The position numbers and the translations under genes are program-made. Below, one piece after another: positions 22,723 to 33,300 of a stretch of 64,000 nt of DNA. This DNA is from Chloranthus sessilifolius (lineage: Eukaryota > Streptophyta > Magnoliopsida > Chloranthales > Chloranthaceae). Each line of letters starts with the position of its first letter. The first letter of the stretch is position 1. The stretch is from assembly GCA_021018995.1 (NCBI GenBank), contig CM037592.1, positions 77,627,301 to 77,691,300 on the forward strand, read 5' to 3'. Below the pieces are notes generated by a model. That model had not been told where the DNA came from and did no database searches. It saw only the letters and a program-made list of their open reading frames with translations.

Positions 22723-23602
22723 GGAACTTCTCCTCTGTGAATGTGTAATTTGAAAAATGAAAAGCAAAGGTTGAGAGCTGAGTCTTACCCTAAAACTTAG
22801 GGTTCTGTTCAATCGGATGCAAGAAAGACCGCGAGAGCTCCAATCAGAGGGCAACTGGTGGAGGAGGCTTTAGGAGCAAATCCCTAGAATTTCAAGGTGA
22901 ATGATGGACTGTAGAAAGGATTCTGGAGGAGAGAGATTGATGGGAGTCAGAGCTAGGGTTTCGCTGACTGGAGAAGAAAGAGAAAACAAAAAGGAAAGTA
23001 GCGCGGGGTTGGATTATATAAATCGCGGGCCTCGACGCACTTTAAAAATATCAGCTCGCTGGATAGAAATGAGTGGGTCGCGAGATTGAACTTTCATTTG
23101 GATTGTGCGAGAGAGTCTACACAATTGTATTGAATCTCGCGACAGCTTAGCAGGCTAACATCTTATGAACTGCGCGAGAAGAAACCACGCCTATTTTTCA
23201 GAACCTCGCGACAGCTAAAACAGTGACAAGGATCACACACCCATTAGTCTGTCCTTTTCCTTTATTTTGTGGGTGGATTCTCTCACATTCTCTTTTCCAG
23301 GGATACCCACAGTCATTCTAAAAGGGATTCCCACAGGCGTCCCAACATTTAAGCATGTAAGTACTCCAAACGCATTTAATCAAAAAATCATATTCAAACA
23401 ACATTCTTATTATTAAAACAGTACAATCATCATTCATTTACTCAAAATCATCAATTCAAAGGGAATAAGAACCAAAGCAGGCAGAATAATTCTCAGGTCA
23501 TATACATTCAGACTCCGATGAGATCACTAGAAATTCCTATAAACAGAAAAAAAAATGAACCATACTAAAATACATAACATACACAATGCACAATTCTATG
23601 AA
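22723..23602 (-). promoter_or_regulatory. Inter-ORF region with candidate internal promoter
   Basis: This 880 bp stretch between the gag stop and the ATG of the extra ORF has no coding signal. On the minus strand it has, in order, a cluster of LTR-like motifs (CTCGCGACAGCT and CTGCGCGAG forms, about 23225-23040), a TATA-like sequence GATTTATATAATCC (23012-23025), and about 290 bp later the ATG at 22722. This repeats the U3 layout of the element's own LTR. The motifs and order are seen; promoter activity is inferred. Confidence 0.5.
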
Positions 23603-25184
23603 TCAAGTCAATGAAAGATCCCCTTGCCCCTCAAGGTTTGAGGATCCTTCACCAATCAAAAATTGGCGCTTGGGATTAACCACTGGTTGACTGGGCAACC
23701 TCCCCTCCTCTCTTTTAGCTAAGGCATTCGCTAGTTGGCCAATTTGCTCTTCCATCTTCTTTATGCTCTGACCATGAGAATTCTGATCGAGCCACGGACT
23801 GAGTTTTGCAATGAAGTCAAGACCTGGTCCTCGAAGGAAGCATTTCTGGGTTGAGATGGGGGTAAGACCAATTGATTTTGTTGCTCATGGGGCTGCTGCT
23901 GGTGTTGGAAATTAGACCTAGGGGCATATCCTTGGTTGAACTGCTGCTGTAGCCTTTGAGGTAAAGCCAACATCTGCTGTGGCTGCATATAATTGTCTTG
24001 CCTCCACCTCAGATTTTGGTGGTCTCTCCATTGGTAACCAGCATTTTGGTGCTGGTATCTATATGGCTGTCTGTTGTAGCCACCAGATTATTGCTGGCCA
24101 AAAGATTGCGCAGCAGCAGCATGTTCCAATACCAATTTAGGATATTGCCCTGCAGATGGACATTCCTCTACTGTGTGCTGTGGGAACTGACATATCAGAC
24201 ATGCCTCCACCACTTGAGCAGCCCTTCTGGGTTGCATCACAGTCAGTAATTTGTTAAACTTCAAAGAGAGGTTTGCCATCTGCAGTTGCAGATCATTGTT
24301 CCCAGACACCTCATAAACTTTTCCTCTTGTCGATGCAGCAGGCTCCACTTTTGACACAGACTCCTGACCAGTTCTTGCCAGGGATAGCTTTTGAAAAGCA
24401 TTTTCACTGATTGCTTCAAACAATTCCCATGCCTCATCAGCAGTCTTGTGCATGTAGGTTCTACACAAGAAGCATCAGCCATATCTCTATTTTTCTCATC
24501 AATCCCATTGTAGAAGCTTTGTACAAGCTGCTAGTCTGGGATCTTGTGGTGGGGGCATTGTTTGAGCATTTCCTTAAACCTATCCCAGGCTTGATTAAAA
24601 TTCTCAGTTGGGGATTGGGCAAAAGCAAGAATTTCCTTCCTCAACTTGCTCGTTTTGGTCTCAGGGAAGAACTTTGTCAGGAACTTGGTCTGTAGGTCTT
24701 TCCAAGATGCAATGCTATTGTTGGGAAGAGTGGCCAACCAGGTACTAGCCCTATCCTTCAGAGAGAAGGGAAAGAGCATGAGCCTAGTAGCCTCAGGTCC
24801 CAAACCAGCGATATTGAATGTGGTGCACAAGGCCAAAAATTGGTCAATATGCTTGTAGGGGTCCTCCTTGCTAAGCCCATGAAAAGAGGGCAGCATCTAG
24901 ATGATAGAGGTTTTAGTTTCATAATTCCCCTGAACATCAGGGAATTGAATGCTAAATGGAGAGTTATAGTCATCCGGAGCATTCAACTCCTTGAGAGTTC
25001 TGGGTTGTTCTTCACCCATGAGTACTGTATCAGATTCAATTGGGGGCTCTACTATGGTGTGTCTGTTTCTTCTAAGTCTTCTACCCCTTTCTAGCTCAGG
25101 GTTGAAAGGCTCGAAAGTAGGACTAAGAGATCTCCTACCTAGCATACAAACACACCACCAGCAGGGACAACTCCTTGCAGGCAC
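23603..25184 (-). pseudogene. gag: Athila-type gag of Athila-2
   Basis: From about 25184 the reading gives RTLKELNAPDDYNSPFSIQFP, then the Athila gag core (MLPSFHGLSKEDPYKHIDQF, EATRLMLFPFSLKDRA, FLTKFFPETKTSKLRKEI, 24896-24531), then TADEAWELFEAISENAFQK. A zinc knuckle CLICQFPQHTVEEC (CX2CX4HX4C) lies near 24190. A Gln-rich stretch follows, then KKMEEQIGQLANALAKREEG and SQPVVNPKRQ, with stop at 23603. Gag builds the particle and packages RNA. Frameshifts or stops occur near 24500, 24080 and 23780, and a stop lies between PDVQGNYETKTSII and MLPSF (about 24897). The last conserved block lies close to the protease junction in full Athila elements, yet here pol is absent. Confidence 0.85.
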
Positions 25185-25475
25185 ATTGTACTTGACTCAA
25201 AGAATTTATCTAACAAATTTACAGCTATTTTAAGAAAACATAAATTTACAACTATCCTAAATGCTGCTATGGAAATTGTAAGAGAAATAGACAGAGTTTT
25301 AAAGGTTTAGAGAATTTGCAAACAGAGGCAGCTAATCTCCAAATGTAGTCCACTGTCCTTCTCTGCTGTCTAGATCTACAAGAAAGATTCAAAATTACAT
25401 CAGCAGTATCAATTATTCAAAGCTACAAAGAACACTAAAAATACAAAAATTGAGGGTCTACTAATAGATCATCTT
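25185..25475 (-). other. Athila-2 leader between primer site and gag
   Basis: A short AT-rich untranslated leader. Nothing else recognised. Confidence 0.55.
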
Positions 25476-25493
25476 TCCCCGACAGCGGCTCCA
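25476..25493 (-). other. Primer-binding site of Athila-2, tRNA-Asp-like
   Basis: The minus strand reads TGGAGCCGCTGTCGGGGA, six bases inside the 5' LTR. It matches the 3' end complement of plant tRNA-Asp (TGGCGCCGTTGCCGGGGA) at 15 of 18 positions. tRNA-Asp priming is typical of Athila elements. Confidence 0.8.
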
Positions 25494-26937
25494 AAAACTT
25501 GTTGCGATCTCCAATGTGCTTACTTTATTTGTTGGTGGTAAAAGCAATTTAAAATCAAAGTAAAATAGGGGATGGAATCAGCACAACTAAGAAATCCTAG
25601 ACCTGCAAGATACAGGGTCCATTTGTAGCAAGTTTTGATAAGTAAGAGTTTGTCCCACAGGGAAAGGTGATCTACAGCTCCAAGGGAGCCATCTCTAGTA
25701 GTCCCTCCAGATCTGACTACAGATCTGGCAGTCCTAAAAGGAGGGGAGTTTAGGGTCACTTATTCTAAGTATCCTAAGATAGCCTAATGAATTAACCACA
25801 GAAAGGGGTTGAGAAGATGGATGGAGTGAGGGAAAATAAATATAAAAGGGTGAGAAGTATGCTATTGGATTCAGATCTGCTGAAATTTATGACTCAGATC
25901 CAAATCTGCTGGTATAGAAATCCTGTCCAATGGCTACATTATCACCAAAGAGGAGAAAGAATTCAACTCATCCCTGTGCCATGATCCAATCCCTTAAGGT
26001 ACCACTTAAATGGTCACAGACTATCCCATAGGGGAACCACAATCCAGAGATGGGTCAAAACAAGTTAATCATTGTAGGCACTACTTCATCCATGCTACAA
26101 GCTCAGGAATCCATAGGGAACCTCAACCTCTAAAGCTCTCTGTGTGGGGCTAAGACTGTAAAGGACCATGATAGCCCAGACACATAGAACCAGTAAGAGA
26201 TTGAGTACCACCTTAGATCTAGCTGTCCATTACTTGAGTGGGACTACAATGGTCTAGTCACAAGCCTACAATCTCCATACCCAGATTAGATCTAACATTT
26301 GATGGCGGGTCTATACTAATATAGGAGAGTCTGCCTCTGTACAGTCTCCTACTAGGCTACAAGCTCAGGCTCGGAGAAGAAGGATCCATTTTGGATCGAC
26401 GGATTGGATTCACCCTAAGGCTATAACCTGTCCACTTAAATGGTCACAGACTATCCCAGAGGCTATCCTCCTCACGAAGCCCAAAACAAAACAAGAATAT
26501 TGCTGCCACCACCATGGTCACAAGGCTACCAGCTCAGGCTTCCATGGGGATTTCAGATCTAGTGGGTCCTGTGGTGGGGCTAAGGCTGTGTAGGACCATG
26601 ATAGCCCAGACACACAGGTCACTTGGATCTGAATGGGACCTTAGAATCAGTCCTCCATTGCTTTGAATCACAGCCAAAGCAATGGCGGATCACAAGGCAG
26701 CAGCCTTGCATAGAGCAACTCACAAACACATGAATCCCATAAAAGTGCAACACCCAATCACAAATTTCATTAATCTAAACTTAATAAGTATACAAAGGCA
26801 TGGCCAGCAAGTGCTGGGCCATGGAGAGAAGAAGAAGAAAAAGGAAAATTACTTACAGCTACAGAAAAACAAGACTACAATGCTAAAAACATAGCAAAAA
26901 TTGAACTCTTTCGCCCCCTAAACCTAAACCAGGCTTA

Positions 26938-26948
26938 GGTTTATATAG
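26938..26948 (-). promoter_or_regulatory. TATA-like box, Athila-2 5' LTR
   Basis: The minus strand reads CTATATAAACC, downstream (in element direction) of the CGCGA cluster. The candidate start of genomic transcription for Athila-2. Confidence 0.65.
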
Positions 26949-27129
26949 CAGTGGGTGTGGCGGCGCATTAGGGTTAGGAAACCCTAATTTTAGTGATGCC
27001 AAGTGGCCTATTAATGATCCTTGGATGCCTCGGGGTGTGTGCATGGGGATTTGAGCATGGGAGTGCGTGCCCTAATCACTGGAAATCCCCAGAATGTCCT
27101 CTACAGAATGATGGAAGTTGGAGTTCAGA

Positions 27130-27760
27130 GCTTTGTCAGGTTGCAGTCGATTCCTAGACTTGTCTCGTGGTAGCTCTGTTCTTCATGTGGTTGAGTTTAA
27201 CATTAGAACTTCAGATGTCACGGGGTTGCAACTTCTTAATGCTTTGAGCAGTCGCGAGGTAGATAATTAAGCTCTCGCTGGATTGGGCTTCGCGTGGTTG
27301 GATTGTTACTTGTGAATAGTGTGGGAACTGCACGAGCATTCCATTTAACTTCGCGAGGCTAACTCCGGCTTCGCGAGACAGCTTTCTTCCTGAACCGCAC
27401 GACAACTTCTTTTCTTGATAGATCTTCGCGATAGCTTTGAGGCATTTCTGAACTGCGCGATAGGTTCTCTTAACATTTGCATCTCGCGACTACTGTGCAA
27501 CAGCTGCGCGAGGCAGGATTCTGAAGCTCTCTCTCCTCAACTATTCTGAGTAAACTACGCGAGACTGCGCGACCATTTACTCTTGAACTTTGCGAGCTGA
27601 AGTTGTGCTTCAAGCTCTTACTCATTACTCAAGCTTGAGCACTTGTTGTGAAGTCTTGGGAAGCTCGCGAGGACTGTGCGAAGCATAGTTTTCTGAATCC
27701 TCTGGAGCTTTGTCAGCTGCGCGAGGCTTACCTCAGGTCTAGATTCATGGCTCATTCTTC
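27130..27760 (-). repeat. U3 CGCGA repeat/hairpin cluster, Athila-2 5' LTR
   Basis: Same cluster as 12720-13400, with several motif copies eroded (TGCGCGAG to TGTGCGA or TGCACGA) and some deleted. Confidence 0.7.
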
Positions 27761-27927
27761 TGAGGGACTTCTGGTGCCAATCATGGGCTCCTTAATAGGA
27801 TTTATGGCCTTATTGCACTGATGTTTATTATCTATAGAAAACACTTAACAAACCTTTATTAGATGGCTAAGGGCCTAATCAAAGGCTAAGTTAAGGGGTG
27901 AAAAGTGGTACTTTTCAGGTCTTAACA

Positions 27928-27932
27928 GTACT
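27928..27932. repeat. Target-site duplication GTACT, right of Athila-2
   Basis: Matches 11074-11078. Confidence 0.9.
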
Positions 27933-29150
27933 GGTAGTACCAAGATGGGAGGATTAAGAAGATAACTTTTGATTTTATCGAACATGGCTTGACAATAATC
28001 GTTCCATTTAACAGGCGAGTCTATCCTCAGTAACTTGAAGATTGTCATGCAGATAGGAGTTAACTTTGCAATGAACCAACTAATGTACTATATCCTATCT
28101 AGGAAACCTCTAACCTCTTTCTCAGTAGATGGTGAAGGCATTTCTACGATGGCTATCACTTTGATTGGGTCAACCTCGATGCCCCTTCTGCTGACGATGA
28201 AACCAAGTAGCTTTTCTGACATGGCGTCGAAATCGCATTTTTGAGGATTTAGACGTAGCCCATATTTCCTCAATCTTTCAAACAGCTTTTGGAGGTTCAC
28301 CAGATGATCACCTCTCTCCTGAGACTTGGCTATCATGTCGTCAACATACACCTCGATTTCTCAGTGCATCATATCATGGAATAGTGCTATCATGGCCCTT
28401 TGATATGTTGCCCCAACATTCTTTAACCCGAATGGTATGACTCGGTAAGTGATGAACGTTGTCTTTTCTTGGTCTGCCTCTGCCATCTTGATCTGATTGT
28501 AACTTGAAAATTCCTCTATGAATGCGAGCATCCCATGTCTAGCAGTATTATCAACCAAGATATCGATGTGTGGTAAAGGGAAGTCGTCTTTCGAGCTCGC
28601 CTTGTTAAGATTCCTGAAGTCTATGCACATGCGAACCTTTCCATCTTTCTTTGGCACTGACATGATGTTGGCTAACCACTATGGCTATTTGGAGACTATG
28701 AGGAAACTGACATTATACTGCTTGATGACCTTATCTTTTACTTTCAATATCCACTCTACTGGAGACGCCTCAACTTTTGCTTGACAGGCTTTACACTGGG
28801 ATATAGCGGCAACTCATGCTCGACCAAATCGGTATTCAAATCAGGCATATCTTCGTATGACCATGCGAAGACGTCTTGGTATGATCGAAGGAAATCAATC
28901 ATGCTTTTTCTTTCCTCGGGAGACATCAATGTTTCATTCTTAGTAATTCTAGGAACCTCAACGATCCCCAGATTGACATCTTCAGTCTCTTCGACGAATG
29001 GGGTCGGACCATGCTCAAAATCGACATTTTATTGAAGGAGCTCATTGGAAAGCTCCTCGATAAAGTCCTCTCCATCCAGATCCGTGACTCCTACCCCTTC
29101 TTGTATTTCTACAAGAAACGGGTTGGCTTCATGTTTGACGGGCTCTTCAA
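27928..29150 (-). pseudogene. Reverse transcriptase of Ogre-1, degenerate
   Basis: On the minus strand from about 29150: IEEPVKHEANPFLVEIQEG, ERKSMIDFLRSYQDVFAWSY, KPVKQKLRR. Then the RT core: SVPKKDGKVRMCIDFRNLNK, DDFPLPHIDILVDNT, SYNQIKMAEADQEKTTFIT, PFGLKNVGATYQRAM, VYVDDMIAKS and VSRRGIEVDPIKV. The catalytic YVDD is present. This enzyme copies element RNA into DNA. A stop codon interrupts HDMMH/EIEVYVDD (about 28359), and another lies after the FLDRI block (about 28088). A change near 28680 breaks the residues before the core. The reading is cut by Athila-2 at 27928 and continues at 11078. Confidence 0.88.
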
Positions 29151-29302
29151 TTAAGGCATCATTTTTCTTGATTTTGTTAGGAATCTTAAAAGATAATATC
29201 TGTAGAGTTTTTTATATTTTTTATATTTTTTTAGGATTTTTCTTTTTTCCGGAGATGAGCCCTCAGCAAGGTAGGTCCTTATAGACACGTGGTATTGCCT
29301 GC
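29151..29302 (-). other. Ogre-1 protease-RT spacer, left piece
   Basis: AT-rich, with a Lys/Tyr-rich reading on the minus strand. No domain recognised. Its partner piece starts at 31642, across the inserted LTR. Confidence 0.4.
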
Positions 29303-29629
29303 TGTTATTCACTGAAAAGTACCACTTTTCACCTCTTAACTTAGCCTTTGCTAGACCTTGAAGCAAACTAATAACTATTTGTTAAGTGTGTTTGGTAATT
29401 AGCAATAAAATATGCAGTTTAATATAAACTCTTTACTTTTTAGTCTAAAAGAGAGAGAGAATACACTCAAAGATGACAGCTGAGACAAAGCTTGATGGAA
29501 CACCTTGGTAGTACTTACCATGGTGACTCATTGTTGCTGATCATCATTGACCAAAGTCTAGCAGATAAATGAAGTTAACTGAGAAAGGAGGAGATTGTGA
29601 CAGCAGCAAGTGCAATGCACCAGAGCAAC

Positions 29630-30200
29630 AAAAGATAGACCTTGCAGAGTTGAGGAGCTTCCTCGTGAAGCTAAAGATGCAGTAGAAGAGGCCCTCGCAC
29701 AGATACGCCGCGCAGTCAGGAGGACAACTGAAATGACCTCACGAAGATCTCACAGGTTAAAACTCTCAGAATTTTCCCTCGCGAAGCTCTCGCGGAGATC
29801 AAGTCTCAAAGCAACCGCGTGAAGAACCCAGCGAGTCCATATGTACACTGAACAGAATGTCACCTCGCCTAGTTCTCGCAGAGCCCTAGATGAGAGAGAC
29901 GCCCACAATTCTCTTTGCACAGATCTCATGCACTCTAAAGCCTTACCATTGACCACGTAAGCGCAAGAGCATAATTGCGCGAGTACTTAGCGAGAAAGAG
30001 CTTATGAAGCTCTACTGCGCAAGAAATCTAGGCACTCAAGATAATCTCCACGATAGTATTATAGCGCAAAGGAATTGCACGACGAACTGAAGATTCACTA
30101 TGCGAGCAAGCACTTCCCACCAGCCAAAGGTAACTCCACGAAGGCAAAGTAGTTGTGTGAATGAGCTAAAAGCAGACACCAACCTCGCGAAGCACGGGCT
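29630..30200 (+). repeat. U3 CTCGCGA cluster of LTR 29303-31641
   Basis: Motifs such as CTCGCGAAGC, CTCTCGCGGAG and CTCGCGAAGCACGG, plus the hairpin AGCTTC-CTCGT-GAAGCT near 29658. Lies upstream of TATATAA at 30374. Confidence 0.6.
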
Positions 30201-30373
30201 CTCCACTCAGTTTTAACTGAAAGACTTTTTGGGAATTTCCAAAGGCTAGGGCACACTTCCCGAGGCATGGATTTCGAGGTGCATATCTCTAAGCATTCAA
30301 GGGTTGTAACAGTGTCACATCTACTTGAAGAATTAGGGTTAATCTCTTTAGAGCCAAGGCCATTTTGACAGAG

Positions 30374-30380
30374 TATATAA
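30374..30380 (+). promoter_or_regulatory. TATA-like box of LTR 29303-31641
   Basis: GAGTATATAAGC, about 170 bp after the CTCGCGA cluster. Confidence 0.5.
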
Positions 30381-31641
30381 GCTATACTTGGAGTTTATTA
30401 TTTTTATCTTTCCTTCATCCTCTGTCGGCTGAGAGCTCCAGCAGGCTAGGGTTAGGGTTTGACCACCTCTTTTTCCTATTTTTCTTCTCTCTTAGCTCAG
30501 CACTTGCTGGCTAATCCCCCTATAAGCAGCTAGGTTTAGTTTTGTTTCAGTCTTGTAATAGATTTTGTATATATTGGGATCGTGGATGAGCAGTTGTGTA
30601 TATGTTGTAGCTAGGAGACTGTTCATTATAAGTTTTGCTGGTATCAATGAATTGTTGTTTTAATGCTTAATCAAATCTATAGATCTTATGGTTTCTTTAA
30701 ATGTCTATAGGATCCATATATTTGGGACTAGCCCATTCAGTTTCTAGTAGATCTGTTATTTACCATCTGATTTCCCTTGGTTTGATAGACACATGGAATG
30801 TAATGCTGGATCTATAGTGAGATCTGGGGAGCTCGGAGGCCTGCGGACCATGATGGTTGCGGCAGTTTATATGTTCTTTCTCAGACCTCTGAGGTATGGA
30901 TAGACCAATGAGATACCTTGTGACTATTATAGTGGACAGAGTATAACCCTAAGATTGTGTCCAGTCACATGTTTGAGGAGGATTCTTTTCCCCTATACAT
31001 GAGCTTCTAGAGCCTTATGAGGAGGTTTATACAGTAGCTGGCTCTCCTCTAACTTACCTAATTGACATCAGATGTTAGATCTGGTCTCTTTATAGTAATT
31101 ACAGTTTGAGGTTGAGTCATTGCAGGCCTTTTGTAGTAATGACCAGCTAAATCTAAAGCCTTATTCAACCTATTGCATGGTCCTTTTTGTGGGCATCAAG
31201 TACCGCTGAGCTTGGCAAAGCACTTAGGATCTTATGGGTTGGAATACCTATGGATGTCAGCCAGATCTATGCACAGGTCTGGGGAGCTTGTAGCACTGGT
31301 ATTACATAGTGCTGCAATAGTATTCATGGATAGAGTTGGTCCAGTGGCTGGGGAAATGATTAGTCAACTCTTCTGGATTAGACTATCGAATTTCTGGTTT
31401 AACTAATGGGATTTGACAGACTCTATCAGATATCCTGTGACCATTATAGTGGACAGAGTATAGCCCTAAGAGCGCCCCAAATGGCATGGGTTAAACTGAG
31501 AGCTTATACCTTGTTGAGGTTATTAATAGTATCTCAGCAAGGACCACTGCAAAGACAGACTAAATCTGAGTTACATTATTATATCATTAACTCTAGCTCA
31601 AATTGCTTACTTCTCACAAATTTTTGTATTTTATTTTGACA

Positions 31642-32788
31642 CACTCCATCACCATTTTTTGTTTAACCATTTCTTTAGGATAGGACTGCACTTTATTTTC
31701 CTTCTTTAGTGCTAATTTACTATAGTCGTGACACCCAACTCCCTTCCTTTAGGATTTTCAGATCTGTAGCCAGATTTGGAAGCCTACTATTATAGCCCAT
31801 TTTGGGTTCTTGATCCTTTTCTATGTGGAACAAACTCTTATCAAAACTTACTACAATAGACCCTATATCTTGCAGGACTGTGTGTATTTCAGACTTGTTG
31901 TGCTGACCCATCTCCAATTCCACACTCTTGATTTATTCTCTCCACTGTTCTTAATAAAATAGCAGCAAGATTTTTGAAACACGACCAACACCGGCCAATG
32001 GCTAACGTCATTTTTTATAGGTTTTTTTTGTAGAAAGATGGTGTCATATTTACGGCCATTTGATGCTTCCAAAGTTAGGGGCATTGAAGTCCAGTTCCTC
32101 ACTTGAGGTGACGCACCTTTACCAGATCTTGTGATGGAAGTTGATTGAGATGGCTTTTGAGGGTCAGCCTCCATCATATTGACCATGGGTTCGTCTGGGG
32201 CCTGGTTCTCAAATGTTAACATGGGCTTGGGGTGGGTTATGGCAGGTAGCTGTATTGGCAGGGGTACTTCCTCCTCAAAGAGAGATAAAGAAGGGAGGTC
32301 TATTTCAAACTCTGGGAGAATGATTTGGGAATTGATCTCATGGACAACGATTTTCTTATGCAGGGTCAATTGAGTTGCCCCATTTTGGTCAATTTTGCTG
32401 ACCCCTGTGCTCACGAATGTGCTTCAGATATGAGGCCACGATCGGGGTTCATCTTCCAAGTCTATCCCCCCTGGATTTGGCCACGGCAATGGTTCGAGCC
32501 TTCTCCTTGGCCTCCTGGACTTCTTCTTCGATAGGCTTGTAGCCTAAGCCAAATTTGACTCGTTGTCCACCCTTGGTTCTGACTGGATCTCTCCTACCTT
32601 GTAGGCGAAGGCCTAACCCCTTTCTTTTCTAGTAGCCCCATTTTTAGAGTATTGCTACTGCCGCAATCATTCCTCCTCCAATTTTTTCGATAACATTTTC
32701 AGGAGATTCTGGCACCACTGCCGCCGACACATCATATTGAAAACTATGAAGCTCCGTGTCTTCAGTTGTGTGAGGTACATCCAAAATC
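31642..32788 (-). pseudogene. Ogre-1 region between protease and RT, degenerate
   Basis: Minus-strand readings contain RVKFGLGYKPIEEEVQEAKE (near 32550), then IVVHEINSQIILPEFEIDLP, STSITRSGKGASPQ and LEASNGRKYD (32414-31990), then PKMGYNSRLPNLATDLKILK (near 31780). FGLGY and MGYN fit the conserved stretch between protease and RT in Tat elements. The TRSG motif usually lies in the gag-protease linker, so part of this may be rearranged (inference). Several stops. Confidence 0.5.
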
Positions 32789-33300
32789 TTAAGAATTTTG
32801 ATGAGGTGGCCATTTTCTCTCTTCCTCTCGCTCTTCTCCCATGATGGATACAACGCTCTTTTCTGAGATGAACTTGAGCTGTTGATGTAGAGTGGAGGGT
32901 ACTGCCCCAATTTCGTGTAGCCATGGGTGCCCTAGCAGCAGGTTGAAGGACTTGATGTCCATGACTTGGAACATGATTGAGAAGGTCATTGGCTCAATGG
33001 TGAGCTCAAGATTGACTCCTCCTATCACCTCTCTCCTCGTATTATCGAAGCCACGGGCTCCTGTTCTGACCGGTCGAAACATTGACGGGTCGACCCCAAT
33101 CTTGGTCACACTCCGCAGCAGGCATACATTTAATGTCGAACCATTGTCTATTAATAATTGCAGTATTACCAAGTTCCCGATTCTGACCGTGATATTGAGG
33201 GATCTGGGATGATTTCCACCTATTGGAAGATCGACATCGGAGAACTAGATGGCATTTAGAGCCAACACTTCCCCGATCATTTATCCCACCTCATCTGGGG
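32789..33300 (-). pseudogene. Aspartic protease of Ogre-1
   Basis: The reading contains LQLLIDNGSTLNVCLLRSV, where DNGS is the active-site motif in its usual Tat form, then RREVIGGVNLELTIEPMTF, FQVMDIKSFNLLLGHPWLHE and GAVPSTLHQQLKF. The LLGHPWLH block is a standard second landmark. Upstream (33300-33173) are linker remnants with stops. This enzyme would cut the element's polyprotein. The core itself (33172-32789) is open, one of the best-preserved parts of Ogre-1. Confidence 0.8.

Larger units (their letters stand above)
11079..27927 (-). mobile_element. Athila-2: complete Athila-like element without pol
   Basis: The element is bounded by two ~2.5 kb LTRs beginning and ending TG/CA and flanked by GTACT. 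Reading from 27927 leftwards: 5' LTR, tRNA-Asp-like primer site, Athila-type gag with zinc knuckle, non-coding stretch with a promoter-like module, extra ORF (interrupted by a 3.6 kb insertion), untranslated region with two G-rich tracts, 3' LTR. I find no protease, RT, RNase H or integrase, so it is non-autonomous (gag-bearing, TR-GAG-like) and would need enzymes from a relative. The LTRs look over 90% alike by eye, so it is one of the younger insertions. Confidence 0.9.
25500..27927 (-). repeat. Athila-2 5' LTR (2428 bp)
   Basis: Starts TGTTGCGATCTCC at 25500 and ends GTCTTAACA at 27927, followed by GTACT. It is collinear with 11079-13592. Differences concentrate in the CGCGA cluster: the 18-bp palindrome at 13040-13057 is reduced here to a single TTCGCGATAG (about 27425), a 12-bp difference. 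Confidence 0.92.
29303..31641 (+). repeat. Athila-like LTR (probable solo LTR), plus orientation
   Basis: The start TGTTATTCACTGAAAAGTAC with CACTTTTCACCTCTTAACTT matches the reversed outer end of the Athila-2 LTR. It then follows the LTR layout: CGCGA/CTCGCGAAGCT cluster (29630-30200), TATATAA (30374-30380), a transcribed part with two related modules (about 30900-30975 and 31405-31475, both with TATAGTGGACAGAGTATA). It ends about TTTTGACA at 31641. No internal sequence or second LTR is present, and Ogre-1 coding flanks it on both sides. I could not find a matching target duplication (CCTGC left, CACTC right), so the exact ends may be off by a few bases. Confidence 0.7.
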
